This document shows positions 44,362 to 53,661 of a stretch of DNA of 64,000 bases, in pieces. Position 1 is the first letter of the stretch; every line of letters begins with the position of its first letter. Below the pieces are notes generated by a model that worked only from the letters and a program-made list of their open reading frames with translations, had not been told where the DNA came from and ran no database searches. This stretch comes from Mesosutterella porci (GTDB taxonomy: Bacteria > Pseudomonadota > Gammaproteobacteria > Burkholderiales > Burkholderiaceae_F): contig NZ_JAKNCT010000006.1 in the NCBI RefSeq assembly GCF_022134585.1, positions 106,355 through 170,354 of the forward strand, in the 5' to 3' direction. The position numbers were made by a program, and so were the translations under genes.

Positions 44362-45125
44362 TCAGGCGATGTCGTAGCGCTTCGCTTCCTGCAGCTACTG
44401 TTCTTTTGTAATGCGCCCACGATCTCGTGGGGGCAGTAGGGCTTCTCCAGGTGTCGCTTTCCCAGCTGGGTTGGATATAAGGTGCCCGCCCTCGAGCTGG
44501 CGGGCAGGGAATGCGGCTCACGACTTCCTGCTGCCCTATCGGGATCAGCTCCCTGTCGTCTTCGCGGTAGAGCAGGCTGAAGTGGTTCTGAACAGTTGAG
44601 AAACTGGTCTAGCCATGCTGCTTGGTGCAGATCTGCATGTTGTGGAACCGGCAGCCGCACATGGCCGAATCGATGATCGCCCGAATCTTTCCGGACTTTA
44701 CGAGCGTGTCGAGCGCTACCATCGCCTTTTCGATCGGGCGGAGGCAGTCGAAGCGGTGGATCTGGTAGAGATCCAGGCACTCGGTGCTGAGGCGCTTGAG
44801 CGTTAGGTTGATTTCGCGGTGTGCGTCTCTTTCGACAGGAAGCCGGGATTGAAGTAGACCTTGGAGGAGATCACCATGTCGTGGCTGCTGACCCCGAGGA
44901 TTTCAGGCTCCGGCCCGGAAAGGACTCGCTGGTGTCGCTTGAAAAAATGCGGGCGGTATCCAAGAAATTCACGTCGAGACCGAGCGCGCATTTGGCCATT
45001 TTTTTCGGTCTGAGGCTGGTCCAACTCCGGAGATGGAACTCGGAGCTCGGACAGCCGCAGCTCATGCACTCTGCGCAGAAGCAGCTCACCCGGATGCCGG
45101 TCTGACCCAGATTGATGTATTTCAT
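44362..45125 (-). pseudogene. decayed aldo/keto reductase
   Basis: Reading minus-strand frames in turn gives MKYINLGQTGIRVSCFCAE, VNFLDTARIFSSDTSES, SSHDMVISSKVYFNPGFLSKE, LTLKRLSTECLDLYQIHRFDCLRP, KIRAIIDSAMCGCRF and SRIPCPPARGR. It ends EIVGALQ...KRYDIA at a TGA (44362-44364). This is the backbone of an aldo/keto reductase of the YajO/Tas type, with several frameshifts, a premature stop near 44600 and a likely internal deletion. No functional product is expected. Confidence 0.75.
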
Positions 45126-45306
45126 CGGCTTTTATCCTCAAGAGCGGTCCGGTTCCCGTTTGTCTGCGGGGGCTTGGCCGCAGAGTTGAGGAAAGCTTTG
45201 CCGTTCAGGAATGAGTTGATGGGCTTTTGAGCGACCTTCCTCTGCCCGAAAGGACGATTGTTGCCCTTTTTTCTCTTTTTCTGCTGCGAACGGGGAAAAG
45301 GCTGCA

Positions 45307-45354
45307 CGGGACCGGAGGGCGTTTCAGAGTGCGAGGCGCCTGACTCCGGTCCCG
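45307..45354 (-). terminator. terminator-like hairpin after the autotransporter gene
   Basis: An 11-bp stem (CGGGACCGGAG at 45307-45317 with CTCCGGTCCCG at 45344-45354) encloses a short second stem. It lies 9 bases beyond the autotransporter stop on the minus strand and is followed by a short T-rich stretch (CCTTTT). Confidence 0.55.
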
Positions 45355-45362
45355 GGACTGCG

Positions 45363-48300
45363 CTAGAACTTCCAGCGCACGCCTGCGTTTACCTGCCAGG
45401 CGCTACCGTAGCCGCCGCCAAATACTCCTTCGGCATCCGCCCAGAGGAAGGTGCGCCGGCCGAGGTTCACGTTCGCGCCCAAGCCTGCATCGTACCAGGT
45501 GGTACTGCCGTCAGAGGAGCGCCGGATAGTTTCCCGACCGTCCAGGCTGGTCGCGCGCATGGCACGGTCGCCCGCGAATTCATGCAGCACATCGCCCTTC
45601 AAGTAGAGTGCGCCTGTGCCTAGGCTGCGGCCCGCGCGGAATCCTGCGCGCCCCGCGGCGCTTACCACGCTGCCTTCATCGCCGCGCACGCCGCTGCTGG
45701 TTGTGAAGGAGGCTCCGTCAATGACGGAGATCTGGAACTGGGCCTGCGGCTCAATGAAGAAGCCGCCTTTCAGTTCAGCCTTCCGCCCTACCTCAAGGCT
45801 TGCGCTGCCGTAGGAATTGTGGAAGCGCGTGTTCAGGGCCTGGCCGCCGGAACTGGCACCCTGCAGCCGGTTGGAGATCACGCCGGCCCGCAGCACCGCG
45901 TCGGCATACCATCCGGAAGTGTTCCGCCACGTATCGTAGAAAGATACTCCGTAGCGATAGGCGTCGCCGTCGCCGCGCCTGAAGGTGAGACTGTCGTCCG
46001 TGTAGTCGAACGCAAAGCCCAGCGTAACACGGCCGCTTTCAGTGACGCGGTTCACATCGGCCCCGAGCTGAAGCAGCGCGTATTTGTTTTGGACATGCGA
46101 GACCGCAGCCTGTCCGTAGCGGGTCCGAACCCACAGTCCGGCCTGAGAGCCCGGAGCGTGAACTGCTTCTCCTTCGCGCTTGTTGAGCCGGTCCATTTCG
46201 GTGCCGAGCAGGTATCCGGGCATGCCGTATTCGGAGAGGATTTCGGCGCTGCCGTTGTCCCTGCGGCCGGTCATCCTGAAGAACCAGTCGTTGCCTTGGG
46301 CGGAGCTTTCCCGGTCGATGGCGTAGCTGTAGTCGTACAGAGCGCCTTCAAAGGACAGGTTGGTCAGGTTTCGGGCCGAGGTGAAGCTCAGGCCGCTGTC
46401 GGCCGCCGTGGCGAAATAAAGCTTGTCACCCTCGGAGAGATCCCTGAAGCTCGATGCGTCGAAGTCGATTTTCTGGCTGCCTTCGGCGCTTCCGCTGAAG
46501 TACAGGTAGTCGCTCCGGGCCGAGGGCGAGCGGTTGTTCTTGTTGGAGGCGTCGAGGTCCAGATCGAAAAGGGCGCCGGAACCCCTCAGGGTCTGGTCGA
46601 CTGTAAGGCTGGAGGCTGCACCCCTGAGGCTGATGGCGGCGGTGCCATCCACGGTGAGCGAGGTCACGTTGCTGTCTGCCGTTACGTTCCAGTAGCTGCC
46701 GGTGATGAAGGACAGGTTCGTGGCGGTGTTGCTGTTCGTGGTGAACGCTCTGCCGGAAAAACCAGCGTCCTCGGCAAAGGAGGCCTGCACGGTGCCATTT
46801 CTGTGCGCCTCGATCGAGCCCTCGAGCTGAGCGCCCGCTCCGGTAAACTCCAGGTTTACCGCCCCGGAATCCTGTGCGAGCACTTCGCCCGAGAACCGGC
46901 CGCCGTGGAACTGGGCCGTCACTTCGGAACCTTCGCCCTGAGAGAGGACGGAGCCGGAAAGAAGAGAGCCAGCGGTGTTGAAGCGGGCCCGGATGACGCC
47001 GCCCGATTCGGCTTCAAGGTTGCCACTCACATTGGCGCCGGAGCTTTCCCCGCCGATTTCCACGCCCCCGCCCTTCCGGGCGGCGGCTGTTCCTGAAATC
47101 GAAACCAGACCGGCTTTCTCACCGCCGAGGCTGAGAAGGCCGCCGTTTTCAGCCAGCCCTGCGGGTTCTTCGCCCGAGCCCGCGAGGAACACGCTGGCCG
47201 CAGTGATCGTAATGTCAGAGCCAAGGGCATGGGCCTGTCCCGTCAGTGAGACGGAGGCTGTCTGTTTCGAACCGACGTGAATGTCGCCATTTTCCGCGAG
47301 TACTGTGCCTGTGGCCGCGATCTGATCAGACCCGTCGGTCCCGACGTCAATGACCGAACCGTTCGAGTGCGCCGCATAGGCCTCGCCGTGGTCCGAGAGG
47401 ACAATGCGACGGCCCTGCACCGAAATGGCGCCGCCGTTCGCGTCAAGCTCACCCGAGACCGAGGCGAGGTCGCGCTGCGCTGATCCCAGATGGATGGGGG
47501 CGCCCAGAGCGAGCACGTTGCCGACGATGCTGAGACTGCTGCCTGCGCCATCGGTGCCCGCATCAATGGCGCCGCCGCGTGCGAGAAGGGCCTGATGCGC
47601 TCCGTTGGCGTTCAGCTCTAGGGTGCTGCCCTGAACTTGGAGATAGCCGCCGTAGGTCTGGAGGCTTCCCGAAACGGTCGCGCTCTGAGTCTTTTGATCT
47701 CCGATCGTGAGACTCGAGCCGTTGGTCTGGCCCGCGGTTTCGCCCGAAACGGTCTCGATGTGAATCGCCCGGCCCAGAGCGTTCAGCGTGCTGCCGTCGG
47801 CCAGAAGGCCTCCCGTCACCTTAAGTGATTCGGTCGCGTCAGATCCCAAGCTCACCGCGGCGCCGCCCGCGTGAGCAGCCCACTGTTGTTTTTCCGTAGA
47901 AAGCGAAATGTTTCCGCCTCGTATGTCCAGGACTGCGCCCCGGGCGATGACCGCTTGGTCGATTGTCACGCTGCCCGTTTCATCGGTTCCGATGTAGGCG
48001 GCTCCTGAGAGGCTTTCTACCGCATAGTCGGTGTCGGAACTGATGCTGAGGGATCCGCCGGAGCGAAGCGTCACGGGACGGCTCGCGGAGACGATCTTGC
48101 CTTCGATCTGAATCAATCGGGTGTCCTCGGCTGTTCCAACTGTGATGTCACCGGCGAAAGGCTTGTTTCCGCCGCCCGCTATCAGCGCGATCTCGTTTTT
48201 TTGGCCGGCGAGGATGTGGATCGACTCGCCGTAGACATCGACCGTGCCAGCCGAGCCGATGACCGAGCCGTTAAGCGTGACGGAAGATGTCCGGCTGTCT

Positions 48301-49976
48301 CCGGCCGTTATTTTTCCATCCGGCGATAAAAGGCTGATCCTCGAGTACTCACGCATCGTCCGCTCGGTTCCGCCGTCCACCGTGATCTTGTCTCCGTACA
48401 GTTCGATGGAACCACCGTTGGCAGCTGCTACGCCTTTAACTTGCAGCGACTGAGTTTCAGTTTTGGAAGGCAGGTTGCCCAGCCTTAAAGTGTCGGTCCC
48501 CGTGGTCGCCAGGGTGGCTTCGTCGTAGGGACTCTGGAGGCTTGTCCTGTTGACTTTGATGTCCAGACCGTTGACTTCGAGCGAAGACTGACCGTCAGAA
48601 GTGAGGAGCCGTCCGGTGAGTTCCACCGTCCCGGTCGTGTCGTGTCCGATCGCCACATGGCCGCCCTGTGCGGTGCGCACGGCCTCAGGGGGATACGAGG
48701 TGCCTGTCGAGCCGTGCCCGGAAGTGACGGAGCTGCCGTCGATGACAACGGTGCCAGAATCAGCAAAAACGCGTCCTGTGATATTCACAAGGGAATCCTG
48801 CCCTCCGATTTCAAGAGTGCTGCCTGAACCGTGAACCTCAACAGAGAGTGCGTTCGACCCGGCAGTGGGGTCGATATCGATTGATGCCCCCTTAATCTTG
48901 ACGGACGAAGTGGCGTCCGTGGCGGCGTGGACGGCGATGCCTCCATTAATGTTGATTTGCGCGGAGCCACCACCGAGCGTGAGGTCGGTGTCCAGGGCAT
49001 AAACCGTCGCTTTGTCTCCGGTCAGTCCGGTCAGTGTCACGGAATCGGCGGCATTGATGGCAATCGTGGCACCGATGCCGGAGATCGACTTCGCGCTGAG
49101 GCTGCCGCCCTCGAAGGTGAACTTCGTTTTTTTATCCGGTTTGGCCTGAGACCAGTCCGGACCCAGCGGGGCGCTGACTTGGACGGAGCCTTGATAGATA
49201 TTGAGAGACCGGGCTTCGACCGTAACCGAAGAGCTCTGTCCGTAGGTGTTTTCGACCAGATCGATGCTGCCGCTCGTGAGCTCTACCTTTCCGTTGCGGG
49301 CGAAGAGCTTCACTGTGGCGTCGTTGCTGGCGAGAATGCCGAGGTTCGTGACAATGCTGCCATTTTCCGAAACGGCTTCGAAGGAGGAGTGCTCAATGGC
49401 GGAGAAGCCTTTCCTGGTAGTTTGCGCTCCCAGAGTCTGGACGATGTCATCCTGAGTCTTGAGCGTAAGGCTGGCGGGCTTCTCCTTTGAGTTTCCGTTC
49501 TGGGCGCTGAACTCGATATAGGAGACGAGGCTGCCGCCGGAGGCGAGAGTGATGCTTGAGCCGGCGCCTCCGGCGATAAGCGGCTGGCCTTTTGAGTCTG
49601 CGCTGCTGCCCAGCGTCATCGAGGTGCCGGCCCGCGCGTCGAGAGAGGAGCCCCAGCTGCCCGTGATTTGGTTGATCGATATGACAGAGCCCGTGATGTC
49701 AGCGCGGCTGTTAGAAAGCCCCAGTTTAGCAATAGAGACGGACTGAGTGGTGCCCGTTCCTATGTGAAACAGACCATTGTTCCAGGCGTTGGCCTCCCCG
49801 ATCGCGATATCATCTCCCTGGACTGTGACCTCGTGGATCTGAGAAGCCCAGTCATATGAGTCTCCCGTGGAATATATATTCTGGAGGCCAAGGGCCGGCT
49901 GGATCGCGGACAAAGATAGTGCGGCGCAGATTACAGCCTGGGTCAGGGGTTGAAACTTGAATAGAGGTGTCTGCAT
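45363..49976 (-). CDS. large autotransporter adhesin-type outer membrane protein
   Basis: A 1537-residue type V secreted protein. A signal peptide occupies about residues 1-31 (FQPLTQAVICAALSLSAIQPALG). A beta-helical passenger of about 1200 residues follows, built from degenerate repeats of about 50-60 residues. The repeats alternate lines such as SVTLNGSVIGSAG and ISLSTEKQQ with IGTDxxxSVxI. The last roughly 270 residues are an autotransporter beta-barrel ending in the typical NAGVRWKF. The ATG at 49976 begins the signal directly; an in-frame upstream start at 50018 adds a poor signal. No protease motif is evident, so an adhesin or surface-coat role is inferred. GC and codon use match the neighbourhood. 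Confidence 0.88.
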   Translation of the reverse strand: MQTPLFKFQPLTQAVICAALSLSAIQPALGLQNIYSTGDSYDWASQIHEVTVQGDDIAIGEANAWNNGLFHIGTGTTQSVSIAKLGLSNSRADITGSVISINQITGSWGSSLDARAGTSMTLGSSADSKGQPLIAGGAGSSITLASGGSLVSYIEFSAQNGNSKEKPASLTLKTQDDIVQTLGAQTTRKGFSAIEHSSFEAVSENGSIVTNLGILASNDATVKLFARNGKVELTSGSIDLVENTYGQSSSVTVEARSLNIYQGSVQVSAPLGPDWSQAKPDKKTKFTFEGGSLSAKSISGIGATIAINAADSVTLTGLTGDKATVYALDTDLTLGGGSAQININGGIAVHAATDATSSVKIKGASIDIDPTAGSNALSVEVHGSGSTLEIGGQDSLVNITGRVFADSGTVVIDGSSVTSGHGSTGTSYPPEAVRTAQGGHVAIGHDTTGTVELTGRLLTSDGQSSLEVNGLDIKVNRTSLQSPYDEATLATTGTDTLRLGNLPSKTETQSLQVKGVAAANGGSIELYGDKITVDGGTERTMREYSRISLLSPDGKITAGDSRTSSVTLNGSVIGSAGTVDVYGESIHILAGQKNEIALIAGGGNKPFAGDITVGTAEDTRLIQIEGKIVSASRPVTLRSGGSLSISSDTDYAVESLSGAAYIGTDETGSVTIDQAVIARGAVLDIRGGNISLSTEKQQWAAHAGGAAVSLGSDATESLKVTGGLLADGSTLNALGRAIHIETVSGETAGQTNGSSLTIGDQKTQSATVSGSLQTYGGYLQVQGSTLELNANGAHQALLARGGAIDAGTDGAGSSLSIVGNVLALGAPIHLGSAQRDLASVSGELDANGGAISVQGRRIVLSDHGEAYAAHSNGSVIDVGTDGSDQIAATGTVLAENGDIHVGSKQTASVSLTGQAHALGSDITITAASVFLAGSGEEPAGLAENGGLLSLGGEKAGLVSISGTAAARKGGGVEIGGESSGANVSGNLEAESGGVIRARFNTAGSLLSGSVLSQGEGSEVTAQFHGGRFSGEVLAQDSGAVNLEFTGAGAQLEGSIEAHRNGTVQASFAEDAGFSGRAFTTNSNTATNLSFITGSYWNVTADSNVTSLTVDGTAAISLRGAASSLTVDQTLRGSGALFDLDLDASNKNNRSPSARSDYLYFSGSAEGSQKIDFDASSFRDLSEGDKLYFATAADSGLSFTSARNLTNLSFEGALYDYSYAIDRESSAQGNDWFFRMTGRRDNGSAEILSEYGMPGYLLGTEMDRLNKREGEAVHAPGSQAGLWVRTRYGQAAVSHVQNKYALLQLGADVNRVTESGRVTLGFAFDYTDDSLTFRRGDGDAYRYGVSFYDTWRNTSGWYADAVLRAGVISNRLQGASSGGQALNTRFHNSYGSASLEVGRKAELKGGFFIEPQAQFQISVIDGASFTTSSGVRGDEGSVVSAAGRAGFRAGRSLGTGALYLKGDVLHEFAGDRAMRATSLDGRETIRRSSDGSTTWYDAGLGANVNLGRRTFLWADAEGVFGGGYGSAWQVNAGVRWKF

Positions 49977-50072
49977 AACGGATTTGTGGATTGACTGATT
50001 TAGAAAGCACAACAACACAACCGGCTGCAGCTCGGAGAGCTACGGGAAAAACAGTGCAGTCGCGTTTAGGCG

Positions 50073-50126
50073 GTTATTTAAAATAACACGATTTAACAAA
50101 AGATAACACTTTTTAGAGTTATCTTT
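50073..50126. promoter_or_regulatory. two inverted repeats upstream of the autotransporter gene
   Basis: GTTATTT-A-AAATAAC (50073-50087) and the pair AAAGATAAC (50099-50107) / GTTATCTTT (50118-50126) lie about 100-150 bases upstream of the autotransporter start. They share the element GTTAT. They could be operator sites or, for the second, a hairpin. Confidence 0.4.
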
Positions 50127-50189
50127 GCATTTTTACTTATTTGTGCCGATTTCGTCGCCTCTCTTAGCCTCTCTTAAGAAGCGAGTCCC

Positions 50190-50423
50190 GGAGTCCAGGA
50201 AGCCGGGTTTGTCTCTGCCAAATCCCGAGCGCGAGAATTGCAGCTTTCAATTGTTTCGCAGCGTGCGGGAGAAAAAATCAAATCTAATGCCGCCCTGAAA
50301 TCCGAAGTCTGGAATTGGGCTAAGAAAGGTGGATTACGGGACCGGCTATTCGAGGGGATTCGTGTTTGGCCTAGCGCTCTGGAGGTCGAGCCGGAGGCGA
50401 TCGTGCATGAGCAGCATGAATAG
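50190..50423 (+). pseudogene. coding-like remnant of unknown function
   Basis: From about 50190 the plus strand reads protein-like text after a stop: FVSAKSRARELQLSIVSQR, then KIKSNAALKSEVWNWAKKGG and IRVWPSALEVEPEAIV, ending at a TAG near 50421. No ATG with a ribosome site precedes it. No family is recognised; it may be a gene fragment. Confidence 0.3.
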
Positions 50424-50517
50424 GCGGCTGAAGCCCCTGACTGAAACGCGCTGGGCGGCAGAATAGATTGACGGGAATGGGGAGGCCATTTGCCGGAGCT
50501 GATCTGCCGCGCTCTTG

Positions 50518-50939
50518 TCAAGAGCCTGCCTGACTTCCAGTCCGGGCTTCCATCAGGATCTTCATCGCGTTGAAAGCCCAGTTCTCATCGATAACAGCCT
50601 GGCCATTGTCGCCAAACCCGGGGTAGTGCGCCTTGAGATCTTCAAGGATCCTTCGATAAGTTCCGTCATCGAATGGCGCTTTTCCTATGGTCTCGCTCTC
50701 GCCGAGAACTTCAAGGTAATCGTCTCCGCTTTGGGGATGAACAAAACAGATCCGCTTCATGCCCTAGATTCGTTCGTGCAGGTTGAGAAATGCGACGCAC
50801 TTAACAATTTCGACCACGCGGTCGTCCAGCCCCGCCTGAGGATCATCATTTTTTCTAGGAGAGAACAAGGCCTAACGCCTAAAACAACCGGGGTCAATGC
50901 CTTGTCGTTTGAGGGGTTAAGGTCTCGTACGTTTGACAT
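50518..50939 (-). pseudogene. fragmented hypothetical gene
   Basis: Three coding-like pieces follow one another: a piece starting MSNVRDLNPSND at 50939, then NDDPQAGLDDRVVEIVKCVA up to a TAG, and finally MKRICFVHPQSGDDYLEVLG to the TGA at 50518-50520. They look like one acidic protein broken by a frame change and a nonsense codon. The last piece alone (80 residues from 50760) could still be translated. No family recognised. Confidence 0.35.
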
Positions 50940-51742
50940 TGGATTTGGTGTTCTTGTTCTGAACGACGACGGTACATGTCAGAAGTCATAGAACTCGAAG
51001 TTAGACAGGGCAAGTCTGGTTGCAAGAATTTATACAACTATGATTATGCCTGATGGAAAGTCTCGTAATTCTCAAAAGAAGCCCGAAAATAAGTGTTCTT
51101 TGAGAAATTATTCTCGGAATGTACCTACCTATTGGTCAACATAAGATTAGTTATGTTGAATTTCGCGGCAGGTGAGCGCCTCTTCCCGCCCCGGTGCTTT
51201 TAAAGCCTGTGAGTGATGAACTATTCGCTGCCGGAGTTTTTGAAACCCTTTATTTCGATGCTGATGATATATTCAAATTCCAATTGAGGATTTAGATTTG
51301 CTTAAATGGAATTGTTTCTTCGTGATCTCAGGAAGCTGATGAATGCAGATGCGATTTTTTTTGTCAAAATTACTCGTGCAAAGCACGAGTAATCTGTCGG
51401 CATTGTTTTTTTTATTTGATGAGATTCGGATTGATCCCGAGGCTGTACTAAGTTCGATATAGTCCGGCCATGTTTTCTTGTTTTATTCACCTTGTTCGTT
51501 CAGGAAAAAAGATTTCGATGAAAATGCAAAATTAAAATTGCGAATTAAAAATAAATAAAATGAACCCTCCGCTTTTCTTTGCGTTTTCGAAGTCGTGGAT
51601 TCGCGATTAAGTTTTGGGCGTACGGAAAAGAATTTCAAGTGGAAGTAGTAGTTTAAATAAATCGTACAACATATTATTTATATTTAATTTTAATAAAATA
51701 AGCATAAAGTCTTTTTTAACTCACAGAAGTCGGAGGACCAGT

Positions 51743-51865
51743 ATGACAATTGGTGACAGTTTTAACGGCACCCGGCTCTTCCCTTTTCAAGTTTCAACGG
51801 CTTACAATCCACTGAATCTTTTGGTTCTGACCGCCTGCGTGCGGCTCTTTAAGGACGAACAATGA
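51743..51865 (+). CDS. small upstream ORF (40 residues) overlapping the parvulin start
   Basis: ATG at 51743 has a strong GGAGG (51732-51736) with good spacing. The ORF ends at TGA 51863-51865, overlapping the ATG of the next gene (ATGA). The peptide (MTIGDSFNGTRLFPFQVST at its start) has no known relatives. It could be a translational-coupling leader. The next gene also has its own AAGGA, so the leader is optional. Confidence 0.35.
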   Translation: MTIGDSFNGTRLFPFQVSTAYNPLNLLVLTACVRLFKDEQ

Positions 51866-52641
51866 AAGTGAAGACTTTTGCCGTTGCGGTTGCTGCTGTT
51901 TTAGCCGCAGCTTCTGCTCAGGCTGCTGTCAAGGATTTTACGGTCAATGGCGTTGCGGTGAAGGCCGCTCAGCAGGAAGCCATCCTCCAGCGGCTCGTAC
52001 AGCAGGGGGCAAAACGTGATGCGAAGCTCGAGGATACTGTAAAGCGTGATCTTGTTACGCAGATCGCTCTGCAGCAGGCTGCGATTAAATCCGGAGTGGA
52101 CAAGGAGCAGCAGGTTCAGGCTGCCATCAACAACGCCCGCACCAATATCATTACGGACGCTTTTATCTCGAAGTATCTCCAGGCGAATCCGCCGTCAGAG
52201 GCTGATGCTCGAAAAATCTACGACCACGACAAGGCCGCCTACGGTCCGACGGAGTACCACCTTCGCCATTTCACGACGCGCACCCAGGCCGAAGCTCAGA
52301 AAGCTCTTGACCGCGTCAAAACCGGCGAGGCTTTTGACAAGGTGGCTTCCGAAGTCACCCTGGATCAGGGCTCCAAGGCCCGCGGCGGCGACATCGGCTG
52401 GCATTCTCCAGTGACCGTGTTTCCTTCCGTCGGTAGCCAGATCGCTTCGGTCAAGGCCGGCCAGACTGTGAGCGCCCCGATCGCGATCCCCGGCGGCTTT
52501 GATGTGTTCCAGGTTGTTGCGACCCGCCCTGCCCATTTCCCGGAATTTGACAAGGTGAAGAATCAGTACATGCGCTCGGCCGCCCGCTTGAAGGCCAATG
52601 AGTACATTAAGAGCATCGCTGACAAGGCTGTCGTGAAGTAA
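51862..52641 (+). CDS. periplasmic parvulin-type peptidyl-prolyl isomerase 1
   Basis: A 259-residue secreted protein. It has a signal peptide with AXA cleavage near residue 21 (ASAQAA). An N-terminal alpha-helical chaperone-like region precedes a PpiC/parvulin domain (about 125-225) with EYHLRHFTTRTQAEAQKAL, FDKVASEVTLDQGSKARGGDIGW and FDVFQVVATRPA. It is similar in layout to SurA/PrsA-like foldases and should assist outer-membrane proteins, possibly the autotransporter nearby. A terminator follows. Confidence 0.88.
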   Translation: MKVKTFAVAVAAVLAAASAQAAVKDFTVNGVAVKAAQQEAILQRLVQQGAKRDAKLEDTVKRDLVTQIALQQAAIKSGVDKEQQVQAAINNARTNIITDAFISKYLQANPPSEADARKIYDHDKAAYGPTEYHLRHFTTRTQAEAQKALDRVKTGEAFDKVASEVTLDQGSKARGGDIGWHSPVTVFPSVGSQIASVKAGQTVSAPIAIPGGFDVFQVVATRPAHFPEFDKVKNQYMRSAARLKANEYIKSIADKAVVK

Positions 52642-52686
52642 CGCCTGGCTTTAAATAAAGTCAGCGAAAAGCCGATGACCGGTGCA

Positions 52687-52730
52687 GTCCCCGGAAAGTG
52701 CCAGAACTTCCGGGGACAGTTTTGTTTTTG
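52687..52730 (+). terminator. intrinsic terminator
   Basis: A perfect 10-bp stem (GTCCCCGGAA / TTCCGGGGAC, 11-base loop, 52687-52717) is followed by AGTTTTGTTTTT. It ends the first parvulin transcript. Confidence 0.85.
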
Positions 52731-52814
52731 GACACAACACCGGCGCTTATTTCAGTCTTCAAAGAGTTAGAATCCTCACTCCTTCGAGCTACTTTGATTT
52801 GTAAAGGGTCTCTG

Positions 52815-53594
52815 ATGAATTTCAACCTGCTTGTGCCAGCGATCATCGCTGTTGCGACTGCCTGCGGAACCGCCAGCGCCGCGGTCAAGGATTTCACTGT
52901 GAACGGCGTCCGCGTTACGGCAGCCGAACAGGAACAGCTGATTAAAAATGCGGTTGCTCATGGACAGAAGCGCAGTTCTCAGCTTGAGGATGCGGTCAGG
53001 CGCAATCTCATCGCCCGGCGTGTTCTCAGCTCCGAAGCTAAAAAGACCGGGGTCGATAAACAGCCTCAGGTCACAGCAGCGCTTGAAAGCGCCAGGGAAC
53101 AGATTCTGTCTGACGCTTACATCGCTTCCTACCTGAAGAAAAATCCTGTCACAAACGAAGAAATTAAGGCGGCCTACGACCGGCAGAAGTCCCAGTACGG
53201 CTCAACGGAGTACCGGCTCAACCACATCGCTGTCAAGACCCAGAACGATGCGAACAAGGCGGCCGAGCGCATCAGCAAGGGCGAGGCTTTCGCCAAGGTG
53301 GCCCGTTCGGTTTCCCTTGATCCCACCGTCTCGAGAAACGGCGGCGACATGGGATGGATCAATTCAGGCAGCCTTCCGGCCCAGATGCTCGAAAAGCTGG
53401 GCCAGATAAAGGGGAGCCAGACCCTTGTCGTAACGGGCCCGGCGGGCTTCGAGGTGATTCAGAACAAAGGCACCCGAAAGGCAAAGCCCTTCCCCAGCCT
53501 TGAAAAGGCCAGGCCCGAAATCCGCACTGCGCTGGAAGGCCAGAAGGCCAGCCGCCATATTGCGGACCTGGTGAAGAAAGCCGAAATCAAATGA
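52815..53594 (+). CDS. periplasmic parvulin-type peptidyl-prolyl isomerase 2
   Basis: A 259-residue paralogue of the preceding protein, exactly the same length. It starts with a signal ending near TASAA and continues with the shared AAVKDFTVNGVxV segment. The parvulin domain has EYRLNHIAVKTQNDANKAAERI, AFAKVARSVSLDPTVSRNGGDMGW and GFEVIQNKG. It has its own ribosome site region and terminator, so the duplicates are separate transcripts. The ATG at 52815 begins the signal; longer in-frame starts lie in the preceding terminator. Confidence 0.88.
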   Translation: MNFNLLVPAIIAVATACGTASAAVKDFTVNGVRVTAAEQEQLIKNAVAHGQKRSSQLEDAVRRNLIARRVLSSEAKKTGVDKQPQVTAALESAREQILSDAYIASYLKKNPVTNEEIKAAYDRQKSQYGSTEYRLNHIAVKTQNDANKAAERISKGEAFAKVARSVSLDPTVSRNGGDMGWINSGSLPAQMLEKLGQIKGSQTLVVTGPAGFEVIQNKGTRKAKPFPSLEKARPEIRTALEGQKASRHIADLVKKAEIK

Positions 53595-53619
53595 CATAGA
53601 TTCCGCGCTTTGGCCGACG

Positions 53620-53653
53620 CCCCGCGTCTTTCGCAGATGCGGGGTTTTCTTTT
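53620..53653 (+). terminator. intrinsic terminator
   Basis: A 10-bp stem with one G-U pair (CCCCGCGTCT at 53620-53629, AGATGCGGGG at 53635-53644) has a TTCGC loop and is followed by TTTTCTTTTG. It ends the second parvulin transcript. Confidence 0.85.
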
Positions 53654-53661
53654 GTTTGTTT

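Larger units (their letters stand above)
50019..51742. other. AT-rich region without an intact gene
   Basis: This 1.7-kb stretch has no convincing full gene. It contains two inverted repeats near the autotransporter start, remnant coding pieces on the plus strand (about 50190-50423) and minus strand (50518-50939), and from about 51000 onward mostly AT-rich DNA. It probably marks an old insertion or deletion site. Confidence 0.6.

Noticed and set aside
45819..47096. 425-codon plus-strand frame inside the autotransporter
   Set aside because: Shadow of the autotransporter gene, which has a signal peptide, repeats and a beta-barrel end.
50515..50991. 158-codon plus-strand frame
   Set aside because: The opposite strand gives more protein-like pieces; no start signal or motif supports this frame.
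45363..53594. Parvulins and autotransporter as one dedicated operon
   Set aside because: They are on opposite strands and separated by 1.8 kb of decayed DNA; only a general folding link is plausible.
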